Shown here one piece after another: positions 1-7,663 of a stretch of 8,166 bases of DNA; positions within the stretch are counted from its first letter, which is position 1; each line of letters starts with the position of its first letter. The DNA is from an uncultured Rhodoferax sp. Lineage in GTDB: Bacteria > Pseudomonadota > Gammaproteobacteria > Burkholderiales > Burkholderiaceae_C. The translations under genes and the position numbers were made by a program. The notes beneath the pieces were generated by a model. It was not told the DNA's origin. It searched no databases and saw only the letters and a list, made by a program, of their open reading frames with translations. The stretch spans positions 1 through 8,166 of the forward strand of contig CAKZJN010000558.1 of assembly GCA_936943465.1 (NCBI GenBank). Reading direction: 5' to 3'.

Positions 1-879
1 CTGGTGTTCCTGCAGCGCCTGCGCGCCTTGCTCGACGAATACCCCGACACCACCATGGTGGGTGAGATTGGTGACGATGACGGTCTGGGCCGCATGGCCG
101 AGTACACCAGCGGAGGCGACAAACTGCACATGGCCTACTGCTTTGACTTGCTGGGCAAGCAGTTCAGTGCGCCCTTTCTGCATGGTCTGTTCTCGCGCTT
201 CCTGAATGTGGTGGGTGACGGCTGGCCATGCTGGGCCCTGTCCAACCACGACTGTGTGCGCGTCGCTTCGCGCTGGGGGGGGGAGCAGCCCGATGCGCGC
301 CTTCTGCGCTTGGCAGCAGCCTTGCAGATGACGCTGCGTGGAAGCCCCTGCGTTTACCAAGGCGACGAACTGGGCTTGACCGAAGCCAACATCGCCTTTG
401 AAGATTTGCAAGACCCGTTTGGCATCACCATGTGGCCCAAATTCAAAGGGCGTGATGGTTGCCGCACGCCTATGCCTTGGGCAGCAGACGAAGCACACGG
501 TGGCTTTGGTGCCGGCAAGCCCTGGTTGCCCAGTGCTCCCGAACACCAAGCGCTGGCGGTTGACCGCCAGCAGGCCGACGAAGCCAGCCTCTTGCATTAC
601 TACACGCGTCTGCTGCACTGGCGCCGCGAGCAGCCTGCGCTGCTCAAAGGCAGCATGCAGTTGCTGCCTTTGCATGCGCAAGTGCTGGCGTTTGAGCGCA
701 CCGAAGGCTCGCAGCGCCTGTTGTGTGTATTCAATTTCAGCGCAGAGGCATTGAACTGGGAACTGCCGGCGGAGTACGCCGCGGCGCAAACCCGGTCGGA
801 TAGCCCGGTCCCTGGTGGCCAGATCGTTGCCGGCACCGTGGTGCTACAGCCCTGGGGTGGCCTGGTGGCCAACCTGTGA
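1..879 (+). CDS. aglA: Alpha-glucosidase, GH13 family, AglA-like (C-terminal part; 5' end outside window)
   Basis: Hydrolyses alpha-glucosides such as maltose, sucrose or trehalose to monosaccharides, presumably in the cytoplasm. The frame is open from base 1 and gives 292 residues before the TGA at 877-879. Family members run to about 540 residues, so roughly 250 N-terminal residues, including the nucleophile Asp region, lie to the left. Two GH13 regions are visible: VGEIGD with the acid/base Glu at codon 22, and SNHD with the transition-state Asp at codon 84. The stretches DGWPCWALSNHD, YQGDELGL and FKGRDGCRTPMPW are typical of rhizobial-type AglA alpha-glucosidases. The C-terminal beta domain ends at NL. 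The next gene is an ABC ATPase 20 bases on, the same order as aglA-aglK. A run of nine G at 275-283 lies in frame just after the SNHD motif. Family and catalytic roles are secure; the exact substrate and the symbol are inferred from similarity and context. Confidence 0.88.
   Translation: MVFLQRLRALLDEYPDTTMVGEIGDDDGLGRMAEYTSGGDKLHMAYCFDLLGKQFSAPFLHGLFSRFLNVVGDGWPCWALSNHDCVRVASRWGGEQPDARLLRLAAALQMTLRGSPCVYQGDELGLTEANIAFEDLQDPFGITMWPKFKGRDGCRTPMPWAADEAHGGFGAGKPWLPSAPEHQALAVDRQQADEASLLHYYTRLLHWRREQPALLKGSMQLLPLHAQVLAFERTEGSQRLLCVFNFSAEALNWELPAEYAAAQTRSDSPVPGGQIVAGTVVLQPWGGLVANL
275..283 (+). repeat. Homopolymer of nine G inside the aglA-like coding region
   Basis: Nine consecutive G residues encode part of Trp-Gly-Gly-Glu shortly after the conserved SNHD motif of the alpha-glucosidase. 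Family sequence continues correctly on both sides, so the tract is in the productive frame as given. Tracts of this length are prone to slippage in replication and in sequencing. Confidence 0.95.
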
Positions 880-885
880 AACAGT

Positions 886-891
886 GAAGGA
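886..891 (+). promoter_or_regulatory. Ribosome binding site of the ABC ATPase gene
   Basis: GAAGGA lies 8 bases before the ATG at 900 in the 20-base gap after the alpha-glucosidase stop. It is the best Shine-Dalgarno match among the + strand genes and supports ATG 900 as the start. Confidence 0.7.
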
Positions 892-899
892 AAAAGAGC

Positions 900-2033
900 A
901 TGTCCAAGATCGAGTTTCGTAACGTTTGCAAGCGCTATCCCAACGCACCCGCGCTAACCATCAACAACGCCAATCTGGTGATTGAAAAGGGTGAGTTCTG
1001 CGTTTTTGTGGGCCCCTCCGGCTGCGGCAAATCCACCTTGCTGCGCATGGTGGCCGGTCTGGAGGACATCACCGACGGTGACCTGTTCATTGACGGCGAA
1101 CGGGTCAACGACCTGCCTCCCGCGCGCCGTGGCGTGGCGATGGTTTTCCAGAGCTACGCGCTGTACCCGCACATGACCGTGCGCGAAAACATGGCCTTTG
1201 GCCTGAAAGTGTTGGGCTCGGATGCAGGCGCCATCGATACCAAGGTGCGTGAAGCCGCCGAAGTGCTGCAACTCACCCCTTTGCTGGACCGACTGCCCAA
1301 GGAGCTGTCCGGTGGCCAGCGCCAGCGCGTGGCCATTGGCCGTGCCATCGTCAAGCAGCCCCGCGTGTTTTTGTTTGACGAGCCGCTGTCCAATCTGGAT
1401 GCCGCGCTGCGGGTGCAAACGCGCCTGGAGATTGCCAAGCTGCACCACGACATAGGCAGCGCCAGCATGATTTATGTGACGCACGATCAGGTCGAGGCCA
1501 TGACGTTGGCCGACAAGATCGTGCTGCTGCACACCGGCGACCGCATTGCCAAGCACGGCTCGGTGGCGCAGGTGGGCAGCCCGCTTACCCTTTACCACCG
1601 TCCGGCCAGCCTGTTTGTGGCCGAGTTCATTGGCTCGCCCAAGATGAATGTGCTGCCCGGTTTGCTGCAGTCTGCGGGACCCGAGCAGGCCGAAGTCAAG
1701 GTGGGTCAGTCCACCCTGACAGCGCGCGTGAATGCGCAGCGCGTGGTGGTGGGTGGCAAGGTCAAGGTGGGCTGCCGACCCGAAGATATTCGCCTCACGA
1801 CCGCCGGTGCGCCCAACAGCCTGGACGTTGCCATCAAGCACATTGAAAAGCTGGGCGAGGCTTCGCTGCTGTATGTGGAAAGCGAAGGGCTGCCGCTGAT
1901 GACGGTGCGTGTCGATGGAACCACCAGCTTCAAATCGGGCGAGCATGTGTCGTTGCACCTGCCGGCAGAGCTGATACATGTGTTTGATGCCGACGAACAA
2001 GCGTGCGAACGCACGGTGGATTTGCCGAGCTAA
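900..2033 (+). CDS. aglK: Sugar ABC transporter ATP-binding protein, MalK/UgpC type (AglK-like)
   Basis: ATPase subunit that powers an ABC importer for alpha-glucosides; it sits on the cytoplasmic face of the two permeases. The protein has 377 residues, the normal size for the MalK group. Visible motifs: Walker A GPSGCGKST (38-46), Q-loop Gln84 in VFQSYALYPH, signature LSGGQ (136-140), Walker B LFDEP with Asp160 and Glu161, D-loop SNLD (164-167), and switch His195 in VTHDQVEAM. After EFIGSPKMN (242-250) comes the OB/TOBE-type C-terminal domain that in MalK relatives contacts regulators. Compared with E. coli MalK there are about 8 extra residues between the H-loop and AQVG (around 211-221). 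Its position right after an AglA-like enzyme points to the alpha-glucoside system, with binding protein and permeases expected upstream. These ATPases can serve several importers, so the substrate is inferred from context. Confidence 0.95.
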   Translation: MSKIEFRNVCKRYPNAPALTINNANLVIEKGEFCVFVGPSGCGKSTLLRMVAGLEDITDGDLFIDGERVNDLPPARRGVAMVFQSYALYPHMTVRENMAFGLKVLGSDAGAIDTKVREAAEVLQLTPLLDRLPKELSGGQRQRVAIGRAIVKQPRVFLFDEPLSNLDAALRVQTRLEIAKLHHDIGSASMIYVTHDQVEAMTLADKIVLLHTGDRIAKHGSVAQVGSPLTLYHRPASLFVAEFIGSPKMNVLPGLLQSAGPEQAEVKVGQSTLTARVNAQRVVVGGKVKVGCRPEDIRLTTAGAPNSLDVAIKHIEKLGEASLLYVESEGLPLMTVRVDGTTSFKSGEHVSLHLPAELIHVFDADEQACERTVDLPS

Positions 2034-2054
2034 TTTCCTTTAAAGACGAAAGCC

Positions 2055-3794
2055 ATGCGCAAGACCGATTGGTGGAAGACCAGCACCGTTTACCAAATTT
2101 ACCCGCGCAGCTTTTGCGACAGCAATGGCGATGGCATCGGTGACTTGCCGGGTATCACCTCGCGGCTCGACTACTTGCAGCAGCTTGGGGTGGATGTGGT
2201 CTGGCTTTCGCCGGTTTACCAATCGCCCAACGACGACAACGGCTACGACATCAGCGACTACCGCGCCATCATGCAGGAGTTCGGAACGCTGGCCGAGTTC
2301 GACACCATGCTGGCGGGCATGCACGAGCGCGGTATCAAGCTGATGATGGACTTGGTGGTCAACCACAGCTCGGATGAGCATGTGTGGTTTACCGAGGCGC
2401 GCAGCAGCCGCGACAACCCGTACCACGATTACTACATCTGGCGCGAACCGCAGGCCGATGGCTCGCCGCCCACCAACTGGGAAGCCGCCTTCAACGGCTC
2501 GGTTTGGGAGTTCAACGAACCCACGGGCGAGTACTACCTGCACATGTTCAGCAAGAAGCAGCCCGACCTGAACTGGGAGAACCCCAAGCTGCGGGAGGAG
2601 GTCTACGCGCTGATGCGCTTCTGGCTCGACCGGGGCGTGGACGGCTTCCGCATGGACGTGATCAACATGATCTCCAAGCCCTGGCTGGCGGATGGCAGCT
2701 TGCCGCAGGCGCCGGTGGTGCGTGACGGCTTTTTGCAGCCCGGTTTTCAGCTCACCTGCAACGGCCCGCGGCTGTTGGAGTTCTTGCGCGAAATGCGCGT
2801 TCAGGTGTTGGACCACTACGACTGCATCACAGTGGGTGAGGCGCCTATGGCCACCATTCAGCAGGGCCGTGAACTGACCCATCCGGAAAGTGGTGCGCTC
2901 AACATGCTGTTCCAGTTTGAGCACATGGATCTTGATAGCGTGGGTGGGCACGTCAACGGCAAGTGGGCCCTGAAGCCCTTGCACCTGCCCGACCTCAAGG
3001 CCACCATGATGCGCTGGCAGGATGCCCTAGAAGGGCAGGGCTGGAACAGCCTGTACCTGAGCAACCACGACCAGCCGCGTCCGGTTTCGCGCTTTGGTGA
3101 TGACCACCATTACCGGGTGCAATCGGCCAAGATGCTGTGCACCTTTTTGCACGGCTTCCAGGGTACGCCCTATGTTTACCAGGGCGAAGAACTGGCCATG
3201 ACCAATGTGGCCTTCCCGCGCATTGACGACTACAAGGACATTGAAACTCTGAACATGTACCGGGTGGCGGTGCAAGAGCGCGGTCAAGACTCTGCTGCAG
3301 TGTTGCGCTCCATTTGGGCCAAGGGGCGCGACAACGCCCGCACCCCGATGCAGTGGAGCAGTGGCCCGCAGGCTGGCTTCACCACCGGCACGCCCTGGAT
3401 TCAGTTAAACCACAACACCGCCCTGGTGAATGCCGAACAGGCAGTGTCCGACCCCACCTCGGTGTTCCACTACTACCGCAAGATGATTGCCCTGCGCAAG
3501 ACCGAGCCGCTGCTGGTCGAAGGTCACACCACGCTGTTGCTGCCGGAGCATCCGCAATTGGTGGCCTATCTGCGCACACCGCCGCAGGGCAGTTCCGGCG
3601 ACGGTGCCGAGGCCCTGCTGGTGCTGTGCAACTTTGGCGCAACCCCGTGCACGTTTGAGCTACATCCGGCCGTCAGCTGTGAACGCGCCGAGTTGTTGCT
3701 GGGGAACTACGCGGTGGAAGCAGCCGGGTTGGCCCAGCGCCTGCGCTCCATGCCGCTGCGCCCCTACGAGGGTCTGCTGCTGCGCCTGCGCTAG
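2055..3794 (+). CDS. Oligo-1,6-glucosidase / alpha-glucosidase, GH13 family (MalL type)
   Basis: Retaining exo-alpha-glucosidase that releases glucose from short oligosaccharides such as isomaltose, maltose or sucrose. Its 579 residues cover the full family architecture: TIM barrel starting at WWKTSTVYQIYPRSF, the calcium-loop-like DSNGDGIGD (22-30), region I DLVVNH (99-104), region II FRMDVIN with nucleophile Asp201, region III TVGE with acid/base Glu262, region IV SNHD with Asp339, then a C-terminal beta domain from about residue 500. Val202 after the nucleophile is the residue associated in this subfamily with activity on alpha-1,6 bonds. The sucrose isomerase RLDRD motif is absent; the equivalent stretch reads MDLDS (291-295). 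There is no signal peptide, so the enzyme is probably cytoplasmic. It starts 21 bases after the ATPase stop with only a weak AAAGACGAAAG ribosome site. Trehalose-6-phosphate hydrolase is a less likely alternative, since no PTS gene is nearby. Confidence 0.92.
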   Translation: MRKTDWWKTSTVYQIYPRSFCDSNGDGIGDLPGITSRLDYLQQLGVDVVWLSPVYQSPNDDNGYDISDYRAIMQEFGTLAEFDTMLAGMHERGIKLMMDLVVNHSSDEHVWFTEARSSRDNPYHDYYIWREPQADGSPPTNWEAAFNGSVWEFNEPTGEYYLHMFSKKQPDLNWENPKLREEVYALMRFWLDRGVDGFRMDVINMISKPWLADGSLPQAPVVRDGFLQPGFQLTCNGPRLLEFLREMRVQVLDHYDCITVGEAPMATIQQGRELTHPESGALNMLFQFEHMDLDSVGGHVNGKWALKPLHLPDLKATMMRWQDALEGQGWNSLYLSNHDQPRPVSRFGDDHHYRVQSAKMLCTFLHGFQGTPYVYQGEELAMTNVAFPRIDDYKDIETLNMYRVAVQERGQDSAAVLRSIWAKGRDNARTPMQWSSGPQAGFTTGTPWIQLNHNTALVNAEQAVSDPTSVFHYYRKMIALRKTEPLLVEGHTTLLLPEHPQLVAYLRTPPQGSSGDGAEALLVLCNFGATPCTFELHPAVSCERAELLLGNYAVEAAGLAQRLRSMPLRPYEGLLLRLR

Positions 3795-3821
3795 GGTCTT
3801 TTCGGCTAGACCGCTTACCTT

Positions 3822-5351
3822 GTGACAAACACTTCCCCGGTGCCGGTAACGGCGCATGATCAAACTGCCTGGCGCCCCGGCTTTCACTACACGCCGGCGC
3901 GCAACTGGATGAACGACCCCAATGGGCTGTTTTTCCTGGACGGCGTTTACCACCTCTACTACCAGTACAACCCCAGCGGCGCGCAGTGGGGCAATATGAG
4001 CTGGGGCCATGCGGTGAGCCGTGACCTGCGCCATTGGACCGAGCAGGAGGTGGCTATTGTTGCTACGCCCGCGCGCATGGCTTTTTCCGGCACGGTCGTG
4101 GTGGACCACACCAATACAGCAGGCTTTGCCGAGCCTGGCTGTACCGTGCCACCGGTGCTGGCCTTCTATACCGCCTTCGATCCGGCCACCCAGATTCAGT
4201 CCCAGCACCTGGCGTATAGCCTGGATGGTGGCTACCGCTTTAGCGACTATCCCGGCAACCCGGTTTTGGACATTCGCTCTACTGAGTTCCGTGACCCCAA
4301 GGTGTTTTGGCATGCTCCCACGGGCCGCTGGGTGATGTTGGTGGTAGCGGCCTTGCAGCAGCAGGTCTGGTTCTATACCTCGCACGATCTCAAGCAATGG
4401 GACAAGGTATCGGCCTTCGGCCCAGCCGGCTCTGCGGAAGGGAATATCTGGGAGGTGCCCGAGCTGTTTGAATTGCCGGTGGATGGCGATCCGACCCGCA
4501 CGCGCTGGGTACTCATCGTGTCGGTCAATCGCGGTTCGTTGTGGGGTGGGAGTGGGGTGCAATATTTCATCGGCCACTTTGACGGGCAACAGTTTGAGGC
4601 CGATGCAAGTGGCTTGCCTGCGACAGGGCTAGGCCCCGATGCGGCCGTCTGGGCCGATCACGGGCGCGACTTTTACGCCCCCATCAGCTTTGCCAATTTG
4701 CCGGATGGGCGCTGCGTATGGATCGGCTGGATTAATAACTGGGAATATGCCGCACAGGTGCCGACCGATCCTTGGCGCGGCCAGATGTCGGTGCCGCGTG
4801 AGCTGGACTTGGTGAGCACACGACACGGCTGGCGCTTGCGGCAGCGGCCGGTGCGGGAACTGCGCGACTGGGTAGAGCGAACGGCTCTGGTCTTTGACGG
4901 CGCCGGCTCCGCGCAGGAACTCGCAGAGCTTCTGACGAAGGCCCGAGTCGGTGGCCGTGCGCTGCACCTCAGCTTGCGCGTGTCGCTAAACGCCTTGAAG
5001 GGCGAATTCGGCTTGCAAATTTTTGCGGGTGCCACTTCGTGCATAACGCTCGGCTTTGACGCGGAAACACAATTGTTCTTCACCGACCGTCGTTCTTCGG
5101 ACAGCCTTTTGCAGGCGGGGCAGGAACGCCACACTGCAGCCCGCGTGTCCGAGGACCCCGTGCTCACGCTGGAGGTCTGGATCGATGGCTGTGTGCTGGA
5201 GGTCTACGCGGACGGAGGCAGCGTGGTGCTCACGGATATGGTGTTTATGCCGGCAGATAACACGGGTGTGCGTTTGTTGTGTAACGCCGGCAATCCGCAA
5301 ACAGTCGCCTTGCAGATTCGAAATTTGTCGCCGACACCAGCGGGCGCCTGA
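3822..5351 (+). CDS. Beta-fructosidase, GH32 family (sucrose / fructan hydrolase)
   Basis: Removes terminal beta-fructose from sucrose or short fructans by a retaining mechanism. The 509-residue protein contains the GH32 signatures in order: WMNDPNG (29-35, nucleophile Asp32), GNMSWGHA, FSGT (88-91), RDP (157-159, transition-state stabiliser Asp158), and WEVPELF with acid/base Glu211. The C-terminal beta-sandwich ends with LEVYADGGSVVLTDMVF. The usual Cys after the acid/base Glu is Val212 here. The stretches around VVVDHTNTAGF and WINNWEYA resemble exo-levanase/invertase types more than strict sucrose-6-phosphate hydrolases. No signal peptide is present, so it likely acts on sucrose after import. 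The start is GTG at 3822: a TAG in the same frame lies at 3807-3809 and WMNDPNG follows only 28 codons later. No clear Shine-Dalgarno is visible, which suggests modest or coupled translation. It is the last gene of the + strand operon. Confidence 0.93.
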   Translation: MTNTSPVPVTAHDQTAWRPGFHYTPARNWMNDPNGLFFLDGVYHLYYQYNPSGAQWGNMSWGHAVSRDLRHWTEQEVAIVATPARMAFSGTVVVDHTNTAGFAEPGCTVPPVLAFYTAFDPATQIQSQHLAYSLDGGYRFSDYPGNPVLDIRSTEFRDPKVFWHAPTGRWVMLVVAALQQQVWFYTSHDLKQWDKVSAFGPAGSAEGNIWEVPELFELPVDGDPTRTRWVLIVSVNRGSLWGGSGVQYFIGHFDGQQFEADASGLPATGLGPDAAVWADHGRDFYAPISFANLPDGRCVWIGWINNWEYAAQVPTDPWRGQMSVPRELDLVSTRHGWRLRQRPVRELRDWVERTALVFDGAGSAQELAELLTKARVGGRALHLSLRVSLNALKGEFGLQIFAGATSCITLGFDAETQLFFTDRRSSDSLLQAGQERHTAARVSEDPVLTLEVWIDGCVLEVYADGGSVVLTDMVFMPADNTGVRLLCNAGNPQTVALQIRNLSPTPAGA

Positions 5352-5360
5352 ACCCCGCAG

Positions 5361-6560
5361 CTATTTCTCCGGAACGAAGCGAGCGCCCCAGGCCAACAAA
5401 GCCGCTCCGACCACCACGCTGGTCAGAGCAGCGGTGAGCGACAACACCTGCGCGATGCCTCCAATCAAGGGCGGCCCGATCATGAAGCCGGCATAGCCAA
5501 TCGATGAAATGGAGGCAATGGCGGCGGCGCGGCTATTGCCCGGCACGCGGGTGGCGGCGTTGTACAGAATCGGTACCACCTGCGCCAGCCCGGCACCCAC
5601 CAGCGCATAACCCGCAATCGCAATCCATGGCACACCGCTTAGCAGCACCACCGCCATGGCGAAGGCCGTAGTCAAGCCGCCCACACGCAGAATGCTGCGC
5701 TCTGCATAGCGCATGCGCAGGGCGTCTCCGGTAAAGCGCATCAGTGCCATGGCTCCCGAGAACGCCGCATAGCCCAGGGCAGCGTGGTCCTGCGTCATGT
5801 GCACTTCCTGCTTCAGGTAAAGCACGCACCAGTCGTACATGGCGCCCTCGGCCGTCATGCCAGCAAAGGCCAGTAATCCGATGACCAGCAGCACGCCACG
5901 CGGCCAGACAAAGTGGGCCCGTGGCTCGCTGCTGTTGGCCTCCGGGTGCACGGTCAACATGGCACGGGCAGCCAGATTCACCCACAGTGCAAAGCCCGCA
6001 CCGATGCCCGCCAATTGCCAGGGCGCTGCGATGTCGGCACGAATCAGCGCGCCGGTAAACGCCGCGCCCAACATGCCGCCCAGGCTGAAGTTGCCATGCA
6101 GGTTGCCCATGATGGCGCGCCCACCCACGGCCTCTAGCGCCGAACCCTCGGTGTTGATCGCCACATCAAACAGGCTCATGCAGGCACCAAACAGCACATT
6201 GCTCAACAGCAACCAAATGAGCGCGGGCCAGTGCAACACACCGGCCAGCAGCGCACCCATGACCAAAGCGGCGACGGTGGCCGCTCCGCGTGCGCCCAGC
6301 CGTGCAATCACCCGGCCCGCAAAAAACAGCGAACCCACGGCGCCCACCGCGCCTGACACCAGCACCAACGACAAGGCCATTTCGCCCAGGTCGTACTGCG
6401 CCTTCACGGATGGAATGTGCACGCCCCACGCGCCACCGAACAGCCCGAGGGCTGCAAACTGCAGACGCGTGGCCCAAATCGCACGGCGAACCTGGGCCGG
6501 GCTAACCTGGCCCTCCACCTGCGCGCAGGGCAGGGGCGTTAGCGGATCGGGGCTACTCAT
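5361..6560 (-). CDS. MFS transporter, YbjJ-like
   Basis: Inner-membrane carrier of the major facilitator superfamily, probably moving a sugar or sugar derivative; the substrate cannot be read from sequence. The protein has 399 residues and about 12 hydrophobic segments, starting with one near 33-50, with a hydrophilic central loop near 204-219. GRVIARLGARG (82-92) is the motif A loop of MFS proteins. DVAINTEGSALE (132-143) and EGAMYDWCVLYL (238-249) are characteristic of the YbjJ branch. The ATG overlaps the stop of the ThuB-like gene by one base (TGATG), so the two are probably translated together, which suggests a carrier for the substrate or product of the ThuAB pathway. It ends 9 bases from the end of the convergent GH32 gene. 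Confidence 0.9.
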   Translation of the reverse strand: MSSPDPLTPLPCAQVEGQVSPAQVRRAIWATRLQFAALGLFGGAWGVHIPSVKAQYDLGEMALSLVLVSGAVGAVGSLFFAGRVIARLGARGAATVAALVMGALLAGVLHWPALIWLLLSNVLFGACMSLFDVAINTEGSALEAVGGRAIMGNLHGNFSLGGMLGAAFTGALIRADIAAPWQLAGIGAGFALWVNLAARAMLTVHPEANSSEPRAHFVWPRGVLLVIGLLAFAGMTAEGAMYDWCVLYLKQEVHMTQDHAALGYAAFSGAMALMRFTGDALRMRYAERSILRVGGLTTAFAMAVVLLSGVPWIAIAGYALVGAGLAQVVPILYNAATRVPGNSRAAAIASISSIGYAGFMIGPPLIGGIAQVLSLTAALTSVVVGAALLAWGARFVPEK

Positions 6561-7663
6561 CAGGCGCCAATCTGCACCGGGCGCCCGGTGCGCGCACTTT
6601 CGTAAATGGCATCCAAGATTTCCATCACCACCAAGCCCTGTTCACCACCTGCGTCATGCGGCCGACTGTTCAGGATGGCATCGGCGTAGTGGTGCATGGC
6701 CGACAGAGCCGGTGTGGTGGGCGTGTTGATGCGGATGTTGACCTGTGCGCCATGCTGCTCCTGAAAGATGTCGGCGCTAAAGGTGTAACCCTCGTTCAGG
6801 TTTTTCTGTAGCAATCCGGCCTTGGTGCCCAGCAAGCGGGTTTCCATCAGGTCGGCTTCCTGGATGTTGGCGGCCCAGGATGCCTCCAGTGCCAGCGTGG
6901 CTCCGTTGGCAAACTGAATAAAGCCGGCGGCCAGGTCCTCCACATCAAAGGTCTTTCCCGAGGCTGCGGCCAGCGGGCCGGCGATGGGGTTGTAGGTATT
7001 GCCCATGACCCAGGTCGGCTTGGGATAGCCCATCAGCCACAAGGCCAGGTCAAGGCGGTGCACGCCCAGGTCAATTAGCGGGCCGCCACCGGCCAGTGCC
7101 TTGGTACCAAACCAGCCGCCAAATCCGGGCATGCCCCGGCGGCGGTGCCAGACCGTGCGGCCGAAGTAGATGTCGCCAAATACGCCAGCGTCTTTCTGTG
7201 CCTTGAGCGCCTGCGACTGCGCGCTGAAGCGGTAAGAGAAATTGATCATCAGGCGTTTGCCGGCGCGCTCTGCGGCGCGCAGCATGTCGCGCCCTTCGGC
7301 CGCATTCATGGCCATGGGCTTTTCGCACAGCACGTGGCTGCCCGACTCCAGCGCGGCAATGCTCAGGTCCTTGTGAAACTTGTTGGGCGTGCACACGCTC
7401 ACCACGTCGAGCTTCTCGGCGGCCATCATGGCCAGCGCATCGGTGTAGCGCGCTGCAATGCCAAATTGTTCGCCTACCGCGTTGAGGCGCTCGGCGTCGG
7501 TGTCGGCAATGGCCACCACCTGCGTGCCAGGGTGCTGGCGCCAGCCTTCAATGTGCATGCGGCCAATGCCCAGGCCGATGATGCCCACGCGCAGCACGCG
7601 GTTTGTAACTGCGTTGTCCGTGCCAGTGACGGCCACCGGCATGGAGCTTTGGTAGTCGCTCAT
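6560..7663 (-). CDS. thuB: Gfo/Idh/MocA family oxidoreductase, ThuB-like
   Basis: NAD(P)-dependent sugar dehydrogenase. In rhizobial ThuAB systems the partner pair oxidises trehalose and sucrose isomers to 3-keto derivatives; that role is inferred here from the ThuA-like neighbour. In the 367 residues the Rossmann strand and glycine loop read VGIIGLGIGRMH (26-37), with the acidic Asp54 of AIADTD after the second strand. CEKPMAMN (113-120) holds the EKP motif with catalytic-type Lys115. GGGPLIDLGVH (192-202) holds the Asp198 and His202 expected in the active site, and the C-terminal alpha/beta domain ends at RPVQIGA. The start at ATG 7663 overlaps the ThuA-like stop as ATGA and has a good AAGGGAG ribosome site 7 bases upstream. 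It leaves a 24-residue leader before the Rossmann fold, and an alternative ATG at codon 8 is possible. Family is sure; the precise sugar is not. Confidence 0.9.
   Translation of the reverse strand: MSDYQSSMPVAVTGTDNAVTNRVLRVGIIGLGIGRMHIEGWRQHPGTQVVAIADTDAERLNAVGEQFGIAARYTDALAMMAAEKLDVVSVCTPNKFHKDLSIAALESGSHVLCEKPMAMNAAEGRDMLRAAERAGKRLMINFSYRFSAQSQALKAQKDAGVFGDIYFGRTVWHRRRGMPGFGGWFGTKALAGGGPLIDLGVHRLDLALWLMGYPKPTWVMGNTYNPIAGPLAAASGKTFDVEDLAAGFIQFANGATLALEASWAANIQEADLMETRLLGTKAGLLQKNLNEGYTFSADIFQEQHGAQVNIRINTPTTPALSAMHHYADAILNSRPHDAGGEQGLVVMEILDAIYESARTGRPVQIGA

Noticed and set aside
275..283. Frameshift in the AglA-like gene at the G run.
   Set aside because: Conserved family sequence is read in the same frame before and after the run, so the gene as given is intact.
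954..2000. Long open frame (348 codons) antisense to the ABC ATPase gene.
   Set aside because: The + strand frame carries all ABC ATPase motifs. The antisense product is rich in His, Gln and Arg with no recognisable domain, as expected of the mirror of GC-rich codons.
2040..2984. Long open frame antisense to the MalL-like GH13 gene.
   Set aside because: It mirrors a gene with complete GH13 regions I-IV; composition is biased to His, Val and Gln and no motif is visible.
2055..3794. Sucrose isomerase (isomaltulose or trehalulose synthase) identity for the second GH13 enzyme.
   Set aside because: The RLDRD product-specificity motif is absent (MDLDS instead), and the overall pattern follows oligo-1,6-glucosidases.
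3790..3812. CTAG...CTAG repeat after the second GH13 stop, considered as a terminator.
   Set aside because: Only four paired bases around an AT/GC-mixed loop and no T-run; too weak for an intrinsic terminator, and the GH32 gene follows at once.
3660..4589. Long antisense frame across the GH13/GH32 junction.
   Set aside because: It overlaps two well-supported + strand genes and has no family resemblance or ribosome site of note.
3822..5351. SacA-type sucrose-6-phosphate hydrolase tied to a PTS.
   Set aside because: No PTS component lies nearby and the neighbouring transporter is an ABC system, so unphosphorylated sucrose or fructan is the more likely substrate.
5839..6729. Open frame on the + strand opposite the MFS and ThuB-like genes.
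   Set aside because: The translation is Ala/Pro/Ser/Arg-rich and lacks hydrophobic segments or motifs, whereas the opposite strand gives a clear MFS protein.
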